Source of the DNA: Silanimonas sp.
GTDB lineage: Bacteria > Pseudomonadota > Gammaproteobacteria > Xanthomonadales > Xanthomonadaceae
Assembly: GCA_018334015.1 (NCBI GenBank)
Contig: JAGXTI010000007.1
Location: forward strand, 1-64,000
Reading direction: 5' to 3'
Length of the DNA: 64,000 bases
Positions within the stretch are counted from its first letter, which is position 1. Each line of letters opens with the position of its first letter. A model generated the notes under the pieces. That model was not told the origin of the DNA and made no database searches. It saw only the letters and a list, made by a program, of their open reading frames with translations. Shown one piece after another: positions 46,283-52,512 of this stretch. The translations under genes were made by a program, and so were the position numbers.

Positions 46283-48382
46283 TCAACCGGCCATCGGCAC
46301 TGCCGGCGGCGCCTGCGGTCGATACTCCTGCACGATCTTCCCGCCCTGCATCACCAGCACCCGATCGGCCGAGGCGATGGTCTCCGGCCGGTGGGCGATG
46401 ATCAGCTTGGTCAGACTGAGCCGGCGCACCGCGTCATTGACCAGACGCTCGCGCTCGACATCCAGGTGGCTGGTGGCCTCGTCGAGGAACAGGATCTTCG
46501 GCTTTCGGTAGAGCGCGCGCGCCAGGATCACCCGCTGCTTCTGGCCGCCCGAGAGCACGGTGCCCATATCGCCGATCAGGCTGTGGTAGCCCATCGGCAT
46601 CGCCGCGATCTCCTCGTGCACCGCCGCCAGCCGAGCCGCCGCCTCGATGCGGGCGAAGCTCAGCTCGGCATCACCGAAAGCGATGTTCTCGGCCACCGAG
46701 CCGGCGAACAGCTGGTCGTCCTGCATTACTGCACCGACCAGGCTGCGGTAGTTGCGCAGGCCGAGCCGGTGGATGTCCTGGCCGCCGACGCGGATACTGC
46801 CCGCGCTCGGCGGCAGCAGACCGAGCAGCAGCTTGACCAGGGTGGTCTTGCCGCAGCCGGAGGCACCGACGATGGCGACCGATTCGCCGTCCTCGACGCT
46901 GAAACTGCACTCCTGCAACACCCAGGGCTCACCCTCGGCATAGCGGAAGCAGAGGCCCTGCACCTCGATCCGGGTGCTGGTCGGCGGTGCCTGCTCAATA
47001 TCGGAGCCCGCATCCTGCTCCGGCGGGGTCAGCACGATATCGGCCAGGCGCTCGCAGTGCAGGCGCAGCATGCGGAACTCGATCCATTTGTCGATCAGGC
47101 CCGAGACGCGGGTGGCAAACTGATCCTTGTAGGCCAGATAGGCGAACAGCATGCCGACCGAGAACACGCTGTCCATCGCCAGCGTGGCACCGATCCAGAT
47201 CACCGCGATGCGCTCGATGCCGAAGATGGTCTGGCTCGCCGTGCCGAAGCCCAGCCCCAGCTTGGCGAGCTTGAGTTCCTGGTTGACGGTATCGACCATC
47301 AGGTTCTGGTAGGCACCCTGGCGGTAGGCTTCCTGCCCGGCGACCTTGAGGCTCTGCATCCCGCGTAGCGATTCCAGCAGATGCGTCTGCTGCTTGGCGG
47401 CGGCCACCAGCTCCTGCTCGGTGATGCGACGCAGCGGCCGGAAGGCCAGGGCGCGCAGAGCCAGGTACAGGGCCACCGCCAACAGCGAGATCAAGGCCAG
47501 CTTGGGGCTGTAGATCAACAGCATGGCCAGCGTAGTGATCGCCATCAGGCCGTCGATCAGGGCCTCGACAAAGGTCGTGGTCAGGGTGTTCTGGATCGAC
47601 TGCACTGCGCCCATGCGCGAAACCACGTCGCCCAGATGCCGCTTCTCGAAGAAATCCAGCGGCAGTCGCAGGGCATGGGCGAAGACATTGCCCAGCCATT
47701 GCAAACCGAGCTGGCTGGACAGAAACACCAGCGCCCAGCCGCGAAGCCAGCCGATGGCGACCTGCAGCAACAGAGCCAAACCAAAACCCAGGCCGAGCAC
47801 GGTCAACAAGTCGCGATCGGCCGAGACCAGGGCCTGATCGACCACCCACTGCATAAAGAACGGTGCCAGCAGCACGAACACTTGCAAGGCGACCGACAGC
47901 AGCAAAATCTGCGCCAGCGAACGCCATAGCCCACGTACCGGCCCGGTGAGCTGCGACAGTTTGACCACCGGCGGCGCGTGCTGCTGCTTGAACTCGGTGC
48001 CGGGCGTCAGTTCCAGCGCAACGCCGGTGAAGTGCTGGGAGACTTCCTCGCGGCTGAGCGTGCGCTCGCCGAAGGCGGGGTCGAGGATGGTGACGGTCTT
48101 GCGCCCGACCTTGGCCAGCACCACGAAGTGGTTGAGGTCCCAGTGCAGGATGCAGGGCAGCCGCAACTGCGGCAGATGCTCCATGTCCAGGCGCAGGGCG
48201 CGGGTCTGGAAACCGAGCTGCTGGGCGATGCCGATCAGGCGGTTGAGCGCGGCACCTTTGAGCGACAAGGAAAACCGCTGGCGCAGCGCTGGTAAGTCGG
48301 TGCGATGGCCGTGATGGTCGGCGACCATGGCCAAGCAGGCCAAGCCGCACTCGGCGGCTTGGGATTGCAGGATGGGGCGCAC
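46283..48382 (-). CDS. C39-peptidase ABC exporter for double-glycine peptides
   Basis: This 699-residue CvaB/LagD-type transporter cleaves double-glycine leaders and exports the core. The C39 peptidase is N-terminal, with catalytic Cys12 (QAAECGLACLAM), His85 (WDLNHFVVL) and Asp101 (ILDPAFG). Membrane segments follow at ~155-420, then the ATPase: Walker A GASGCGKTTLV, signature LSGGQKQR, Walker B ILFLDEATS. All catalytic residues are intact. It starts at GTG, 14 bases after the ClpP-like gene, and is the last gene of the island. Its substrates should be the three MRELTVNE peptides upstream. The partner HlyD gene is broken. Confidence 0.95.
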   Translation of the reverse strand: MRPILQSQAAECGLACLAMVADHHGHRTDLPALRQRFSLSLKGAALNRLIGIAQQLGFQTRALRLDMEHLPQLRLPCILHWDLNHFVVLAKVGRKTVTILDPAFGERTLSREEVSQHFTGVALELTPGTEFKQQHAPPVVKLSQLTGPVRGLWRSLAQILLLSVALQVFVLLAPFFMQWVVDQALVSADRDLLTVLGLGFGLALLLQVAIGWLRGWALVFLSSQLGLQWLGNVFAHALRLPLDFFEKRHLGDVVSRMGAVQSIQNTLTTTFVEALIDGLMAITTLAMLLIYSPKLALISLLAVALYLALRALAFRPLRRITEQELVAAAKQQTHLLESLRGMQSLKVAGQEAYRQGAYQNLMVDTVNQELKLAKLGLGFGTASQTIFGIERIAVIWIGATLAMDSVFSVGMLFAYLAYKDQFATRVSGLIDKWIEFRMLRLHCERLADIVLTPPEQDAGSDIEQAPPTSTRIEVQGLCFRYAEGEPWVLQECSFSVEDGESVAIVGASGCGKTTLVKLLLGLLPPSAGSIRVGGQDIHRLGLRNYRSLVGAVMQDDQLFAGSVAENIAFGDAELSFARIEAAARLAAVHEEIAAMPMGYHSLIGDMGTVLSGGQKQRVILARALYRKPKILFLDEATSHLDVERERLVNDAVRRLSLTKLIIAHRPETIASADRVLVMQGGKIVQEYRPQAPPAVPMAG

Positions 48383-48396
48383 GGCCGAAAGAGAAC

Positions 48397-49335
48397 TCAG
48401 TCGCGCTCCGTGCGGATGCGCAGCGTGCCGTCCGACTGGCAGATCTCGCCCATCACGCGACGCGTTTGCTCGTAGGCGAGCATTTGATCGGTGACCGCCA
48501 CGCAGTGAACATTGAGATAGGGCCGCTTGTGATTGATTTCACGGCAGAACTCGGCCGAGCCATATCCGGGCGGCGCTTCGACTCCCGTCACGCCGAAGCG
48601 CGCCATGTCGTCGACGCTGAGCGTGAAGTTGCCAAAGAATCGCGGCTCCTGCCCGACGCGAGTGATGTAGTCATCGACGCCGATGCCGCGAAAGAACTCC
48701 AGGTCGGCGACCTGTGCCCGCGCTCGACCGGTGGAGTCCGCCCCGCGTGCTGCGACCTCCTCCGGCGGCATGGGGATGCCGTCAAACGATGAGACCGTCC
48801 GCCCGCATTGATCGAACTCACGAAAGTTCTTCTGCAAAGTGTTCCCGTGCCAAACGACAACGGCGCCCTCCGCAATGACCCGCCGTGCACCCGCCGTAAA
48901 AACGTAGTTGGCACAGCCTGAATTGCAGTACTGATCGACCACGACAGCGAGTCTGTGCTGGTGCACGAGTCTGCCCATTCGATGTCCCGCAAGTACGGTG
49001 CCGCCAGCCGAACGAATATGCAGCTCTGTCGTCGGCGCTACGGCGATGGCAGCGTCTAACGCGTCGACCGCCTGATGAGAGATGTGCCCTGAAAAAAGAA
49101 TGGCCGAGCCGTTTCGCTCAATTGTCGGAGGCATACCCCCCAAAGCCGCGATGATGGCATCTTCTGCTTCGCGGGTGAGTCGCTCGAACTCCTCTGGTCC
49201 TTCCAACTTGAGGAATTCCTCAGGCGTCAGGTGCTCGACCTGTTGCTCCTCTTTTTCACCGGCGCTGACGGCGCCGATAAGCAGCAAGAGGAAAGCGATG
49301 AGCGCAACCGGTGCGAGGAGTGTACCTGTGGCCAC
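48397..49335 (-). CDS. membrane-anchored ClpP-fold (COG3904-like) protein in the bacteriocin island
   Basis: This 312-residue protein starts at GTG (GGAG about 10 bases upstream). It has one N-terminal membrane helix (LLAPVALIAFLLLLIGAV) and an acidic linker. The body shows a ClpP/crotonase-like core: ELHIRSAGGTVLAGHRMGRL, VVDQYCNSGCANYVFTAG and EGAVVVWHGN. The Ser in NSGCANY and the His in VVWHGN fit the nucleophile and base of such proteases. About six Cys lie in the exported part, which fits a periplasmic site. It sits between the Thr-rich precursor and the exporter, so maturation, quality control or immunity are possible roles; none is shown. Confidence 0.7.
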   Translation of the reverse strand: MATGTLLAPVALIAFLLLLIGAVSAGEKEEQQVEHLTPEEFLKLEGPEEFERLTREAEDAIIAALGGMPPTIERNGSAILFSGHISHQAVDALDAAIAVAPTTELHIRSAGGTVLAGHRMGRLVHQHRLAVVVDQYCNSGCANYVFTAGARRVIAEGAVVVWHGNTLQKNFREFDQCGRTVSSFDGIPMPPEEVAARGADSTGRARAQVADLEFFRGIGVDDYITRVGQEPRFFGNFTLSVDDMARFGVTGVEAPPGYGSAEFCREINHKRPYLNVHCVAVTDQMLAYEQTRRVMGEICQSDGTLRIRTERD

Positions 49336-49430
49336 TGTTCGTCGACTCCGGCAACAAAAAAATCAGTGTTTGATAACGGTACTTCGGGAAGCCGAACGCT
49401 CGCACGCCCGGCTCCCGGAACCGCCAATGC

Positions 49431-49604
49431 TTAAGGCGTTTTTGTTGTAACAGTTACGGTAACCTCGGCGGTTACCGTTGTGCAGCGCGTCCCGCGCCTG
49501 TTGCATCTTGTATGCGAGGTACTATTGGTGTTCGTCGTGCTGGTCGTCGTCTGGGTCTGGCCGCCCGAAACGGCGTTCACTTCATTCACAGTCAACTCGC
49601 GCAT
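49431..49604 (-). CDS. bacteriocin precursor A: double-glycine leader with Thr-rich, two-Cys core
   Basis: This 57-residue peptide has the leader MRELTVNEVNAVSGG, the microcin V type recognised by C39 exporters, cleaved after GG. The 42-residue core is 18 Thr (43%) with a central RCNRRGTRC that can close a small disulfide loop, and a TVTVTT tail that looks like a beta strand. A strong GAGGAG ribosome site lies just before the ATG. The frame stays open upstream to 49700 but the leader fixes the start. I know no bacteriocin family with such a core. Confidence 0.8.
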   Translation of the reverse strand: MRELTVNEVNAVSGGQTQTTTSTTNTNSTSHTRCNRRGTRCTTVTAEVTVTVTTKTP

Positions 49605-49623
49605 TTCGATTACTCCTCGAAAA

Positions 49624-49638
49624 CCTGCGGATCGCAGG
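49624..49638 (-). promoter_or_regulatory. leader-proximal hairpin, copy 1
   Basis: CCTGCG-ATC-CGCAGG on the minus strand, followed by TTTT and the GAGGAG ribosome site of precursor A. The stem is 6 bp. It is terminator-like in form, yet sits inside the 5' untranslated region. Confidence 0.6.
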
Positions 49639-49674
49639 CAGCTCAAAACTTGCCACAGCCGGCCCCCCCCCCCG

Positions 49675-49983
49675 TCAATACTTGACGCACACCGGGTCAA
49701 GTGCTACGGCGACTCCATGCGCCCATGGAGAGCATACAAGGCTCCAGAGCCCACTCCCATAGCTTGCGCCGCTCGCCCAGGATATCGGCCTCCAGCCGCA
49801 TGCCGGGCTTGAGCGCTTCGTCCTGGCCGAAGGCGCGCACGGTCTGCCGGTCCAGCGCCACGACGATGCGGTAGAAGGGCTCGCCGGGCGGCGCGTTGCC
49901 CAGCAGCGCGGCCAGCTCGCTGGGGGCCAGCGCGCTGCGCGAAATGCGCTGCACCTGGCCTTGATGATGGCCGAACCGCTGAT
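49675..49983 (-). pseudogene. duplicated 3' fragment of the HlyD gene
   Basis: The fragment encodes about 95 residues matching the C-terminus of the HlyD protein at 51174-52142 (QRFGHHQGQVQRISRSALAPSEL onward, then RQTVRAFGQDEALKPGMRLEADILGERR). A missing base near 49740 shifts the last residues out of frame (ALEPCMLSMG instead of ALEPLYALHG). It has no start region of its own and is a by-product of the duplication. Confidence 0.85.
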
Positions 49984-50009
49984 TGAGAACAATTCACGGT
50001 TGCTTAAAC

Positions 50010-50417
50010 TCAACGGAGCATTTTGGCGTCAATAGCGTTACCGACATTGAAGCCAAACGCACCCAAGAGTGCGATCAACGCCCAATTGTTTTTGTCACTT
50101 GCCTCCAACTGCGCGAGCGCAATAAGCAAGGCAATCAAACCAAGTCCACCGTAGATGATCCAGTACGCGTTCACCATGAACGCCGGCAGCGACATCCCCT
50201 TTGTGACTGGCACGGAATCAGCCTTGCTGAGCAAGATTGCGAGCACTGCAGTTACGGGAAGCACCCACAGGTGGGACAGCACATCCTGAGCAAAGCCCAA
50301 GGCAAAGGTTGAGCCCCTGAGAAAGAACGCCAGAATGCAGGATGTGACGAGAACCAGAACGCCCGCAATTAGCGCTTGGGCATGCAGCTTGACTTCATCA
50401 ATTTGGCTCATCGACAT
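50010..50417 (-). CDS. four-helix membrane protein, candidate immunity protein
   Basis: This 135-residue protein has four hydrophobic helices (~14-35 LIAGVLVLVTSCILAFFL; ~48-64 LWVLPVTAVLAILL; ~80-101; ~112-130 WALIALLGAFGFNVGNAI) with short charged loops. I do not recognise a family. It follows precursor B past a terminator-like hairpin and is the most A+T-rich gene of the window, unlike its neighbours, so it was probably acquired. Small multi-helix membrane proteins next to pore-forming bacteriocins are often immunity proteins; that is inference. The second ATG at 50411 is an alternative start. Confidence 0.65.
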   Translation of the reverse strand: MSMSQIDEVKLHAQALIAGVLVLVTSCILAFFLRGSTFALGFAQDVLSHLWVLPVTAVLAILLSKADSVPVTKGMSLPAFMVNAYWIIYGGLGLIALLIALAQLEASDKNNWALIALLGAFGFNVGNAIDAKMLR

Positions 50418-50516
50418 TACCTTTAACTCTCTGAAGGTTCCTGAATGGAGAACACCTGGTTACCTTCGGCCCACCTCTTCATAGAACACCCAAGAAACCA
50501 CAAGGTCTTACTGAAG

Positions 50517-50548
50517 AAACCGCGCAGGGGCTAAGCCCTACGCGGTTT
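50517..50548 (-). terminator. hairpin after precursor B
   Basis: AAACCGCG (50517-50524) pairs with CGCGGTTT (50541-50548) around a second stem AGGG/CCCT. On the minus strand it is followed by CTTC after the TTT of the stem. It lies about 18 bases after the precursor B stop and fits an intrinsic terminator, though the T run is short. Confidence 0.6.
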
Positions 50549-50566
50549 GCAACTGCCTAAATTACG

Positions 50567-50824
50567 TTAGAGCTGGGAGCCAACGAATGCGCCCGCAGCA
50601 CAACCGACAGTCTGCCCAAAGGTCCGACCGGCAAGGTAGCCGATGAGCGCCCCTGGCACTGCGCCAAACCCGCCGAACGCCGACCCAATTGCAGCGCCCG
50701 TTGCGGCGCCAGCCCAGCCACCACCAAACTGGCCAGCCACACCACCCCCAACGCATCCAATAAAAGAAGCGCCGGCATTACCACCGCCCACATACTCGAT
50801 TTCATTCACAGTCAACTCGCGCAT
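50567..50824 (-). CDS. bacteriocin precursor B: double-glycine leader with glycine-zipper core
   Basis: This 85-residue peptide has the leader MRELTVNEIEYVGG and a core of about 71 residues. The core is dominated by Gly and Ala in zipper-like spacing (GGGVAGQFGGGWAGAATGAA; GGFGAVPGALIGYLAG), with two Cys (FIGCVGG and TVGCAAG). This is the pattern of class II pore-forming bacteriocins and microcins that insert into membranes. The ATG is fixed by the leader. A terminator-like hairpin and the 4-TM candidate immunity gene follow. Confidence 0.88.
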   Translation of the reverse strand: MRELTVNEIEYVGGGNAGASFIGCVGGGVAGQFGGGWAGAATGAAIGSAFGGFGAVPGALIGYLAGRTFGQTVGCAAGAFVGSQL

Positions 50825-50843
50825 TTTCGTTCCCCTCGAAAAA

Positions 50844-50858
50844 CCTGCGGATCGCAGG
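50844..50858 (-). promoter_or_regulatory. leader-proximal hairpin, copy 2
   Basis: The same CCTGCG-ATC-CGCAGG stem, followed on the minus strand by TTTTT and CGAGGGG before the ATG of precursor B. Sequence further upstream differs from the other two copies. Confidence 0.6.
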
Positions 50859-50922
50859 CAGTACGTAAAATAAAAGTGGGGGGATTACCCATCATGCGTG
50901 CCGGCTCCCCCAACGGACCCTT

Positions 50923-51072
50923 CTACGGCTCCTGCCTTTGCGCCTGCCTTGCCAGCCACTCGCGCAGTTCCAAGAACTGCTGTTGCGGCGACGGCCCGTA
51001 CAGCGGCGAGGGAAGCGGCGGCGTAGTGGCACCACCCACATACTCGATTTCATTCACAGTCAACTCGCGCAT
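50923..51072 (-). CDS. bacteriocin precursor C: double-glycine leader with Pro-rich/helical core
   Basis: This 49-residue peptide has the leader MRELTVNEIEYVGG, identical to that of precursor B, and a 35-residue core: a Pro-rich start (ATTPPLPSPLYGPSPQQQ) and a charged amphipathic helix (FLELREWLARQAQRQEP). It has no Cys. It is the first peptide gene after hlyD. Its core is unlike those of A and B, so it could be a different activity or one half of a two-peptide pair. Confidence 0.78.
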   Translation of the reverse strand: MRELTVNEIEYVGGATTPPLPSPLYGPSPQQQFLELREWLARQAQRQEP

Positions 51073-51093
51073 CTTCGCTCTCCCTACGAAAAA

Positions 51094-51108
51094 CCTGCGG
51101 ATCGCAGG
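51094..51108 (-). promoter_or_regulatory. leader-proximal hairpin, copy 3
   Basis: CCTGCG-ATC-CGCAGG on the minus strand followed by TTTTT and CGTAGGGAGAG, the ribosome site of precursor C. Confidence 0.6.
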
Positions 51109-51130
51109 CAGCACGAACCCTGTCACAGCC

Positions 51131-51143
51131 GCCCCCCCCCCCC
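51131..51143 (-). repeat. G12 homopolymer between hlyD and precursor C
   Basis: On the minus strand TATTGAC is followed directly by 12 G. The equivalent place in copy 1 (49663-49673) has 11 G. TTGACG could be a -35 box with the G tract in its spacer, but no good -10 is seen at the right distance. Confidence 0.55.
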
Positions 51144-51173
51144 GTCAATACTTGACACGCACCGGATGAGGTG

Positions 51174-52142
51174 CTATGGCGACTCCATGCGCCCATGCAG
51201 AGCATACAAGGGCTCCAGAGCCCACTCCCACAGCGCACGGCGCTCGCCCAGGATATCGGCCTCCAGCCGCATGCCGGGCTTGAGCGCTTCGTCCTGGCCG
51301 AAGGCGCGCACGGTCTGCCGGTCCAGCGCCACGACGATGCGGTAGAAGGGCTCGCCGGGCGGCGCGCTGCCCAGCAGCGCGACCAGCTCGCTGGGGGCCA
51401 GCGCGCTGCGCGAAATGCGCTGCACCTGGCCTTGATGATGGCCAAACCGCTGATAGGGAATGGCCTGGTAGCGCAAGCGCACGCTGTCGCCGGGTTCGAC
51501 GAAACCGACCGCGCGGCTGGGCACCAGCAGATGCGCTTCGAGTTGGCTGGCCGCCGGCAACAGGCTGAGCAGCGGCTGCCCCGCCTGCAGCGCCTGTACG
51601 GCACCGAGCTGTTCGAGTTCCGCCGCCTGCTGTTGCTGCAGTTGCAGTTCGGTGACGAATTGCCGGGCGCGCAACTCGGCTTGGGCGTTGTCGATCTGCG
51701 CCGCCAGACCAGCCTGCTGCGCCTGCCATTGCGCGCGCTGCGAATCGAAGCCGCCGGCCAGGCCTGCCTGACGCAGGGCGATGGCCGATTGCAGCGCTTG
51801 CGCGGTGTCGCCGCCAGCCAGGGTGGCGCGCGGTACCGCCAACACCGCCAGCACCTCGCCAGCCAGGACGCGCTGGCCTTCGCGCACCGGCACCTTGGCC
51901 AAAATGCCGGTGGCCGGCGCGGTAACGGTCGCCACGCCCAAGTCCGGCACCAACTGCGCGCTGACGCGGGTGCGCCGGGTGTAGTCGCCAAAAACCAGAA
52001 ACAGCACGATCAGCGCCGCCGCGCCGACGGCGAAGCCGGTCAGCAGCTACAGCGAGAGTGGCTGGCCGAGCGAGATGCCACCCAGCCAACGGGTCTGGCG
52101 GGCTTCCAGGACTTCCTGGCGGAACAGGCTTTCACTGCCCAT
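51174..52142 (-). pseudogene. HlyD/CvaA-type membrane fusion protein interrupted by an amber codon
   Basis: From the ATG at 52142 the product would be 322 residues. It has a cytoplasmic tail (ESLFRQEVLEARQTRWLGG), one membrane helix (LLTGFAVGAAALIVLFLVFG), a lipoyl/barrel-sandwich start (ATVTAPATGILAKVPVREGQ), a coiled-coil hairpin and a beta-barrel C-terminus ending MESP. Codon 32, between CTG and CTG at 52049-52047, is TAG in the same frame, where homologues often have Trp. The rest is intact. A restart at an in-frame GTG would lose half the membrane helix. It begins one base after the fmdB stop. The missing half of the C39 exporter is therefore broken, read through, or replaced elsewhere. 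Confidence 0.85.
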
Positions 52143-52143
52143 G

Positions 52144-52452
52144 TCAGGCCTCAGCAGCCGGTGCAACCACGGCGGGCTTGGCGTCAGTGGCGGGAGCCGG
52201 GCTTGCCGGCGACCCCGAAGCGCCATCGCCGCCCGCCTTGTCGGCCAGATTGCGCTTCCTGTCGCCGTCTTTCTTGAAGTCGGTCTCGTACCAGCCCGCA
52301 CCGGCCAGCCTGAACTGCGGTGCGGTGAGCTGACGTCCGATCGCGCCTTCGGCACCGCAGGCCGGGCAGGTGCTCGGGTCGGGGTCGGCGAGCCGTTGCA
52401 GGCGGTCGAAGGTGTGGCCGCAGGCCGAGCAGGCGAAGGCGTAGATGGGCAT
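52144..52452 (-). CDS. FmdB-family zinc-ribbon protein
   Basis: This 102-residue protein starts with the FmdB zinc ribbon: MPIYAFACSACGHTFDRLQR and TCPACGAEG give two CxxC pairs, followed by APQFRLAGAGWYETDFKK, typical of the family. The C-terminal ~30 residues are low-complexity Ala/Pro/Asp. The function of the family is poorly defined. In many gammaproteobacteria fmdB lies upstream of aspS; here the bacteriocin island has come between the two, and hlyD begins one base after its stop. Confidence 0.9.
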   Translation of the reverse strand: MPIYAFACSACGHTFDRLQRLADPDPSTCPACGAEGAIGRQLTAPQFRLAGAGWYETDFKKDGDRKRNLADKAGGDGASGSPASPAPATDAKPAVVAPAAEA

Positions 52453-52512
52453 GGCGGGCGGGTTTCGGGTGGCGGAACGCTGCGGCTGGCTTGGGGGTGG
52501 CGGGTCGGGATT

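Larger units (their letters stand above)
49581..49983 (-). repeat. copy 1 of a 0.4-kb duplication (hlyD 3' end, G tract, hairpin, leader start)
   Basis: This stretch matches 51049-51454 almost base for base with small indels. It runs from the first codons of the leader, through the hairpin and G tract, into the 3' third of hlyD. The right edge is sharp: both copies share CCGCTGAT and then differ completely. Confidence 0.85.
51049..51454 (-). repeat. copy 2 of the 0.4-kb duplication (parent copy inside hlyD)
   Basis: This holds the leader start of precursor C, its hairpin, the 12-base G tract, and the hlyD 3' third. It matches 49581-49983. The copy is in the same orientation; recombination between the two would delete about 1.47 kb with precursors B and C and the 4-TM gene. 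Confidence 0.85.

Noticed and set aside
49605..49700. N-terminal extension of precursor A
   Set aside because: The frame is open to 49700, but the strong ribosome site and the conserved MRELTVNE leader define the start at 49604; the extension crosses the hairpin.
49697..49954. A separate 85-residue gene
   Set aside because: It is the duplicated 3' fragment of hlyD with a frameshift at its end, so it is listed as a pseudogene.
52047..52049. TAG in hlyD as a recoded pyrrolysine codon
   Set aside because: No Pyl genes are visible, and a TGG to TAG change in a fusion protein explains it more simply.
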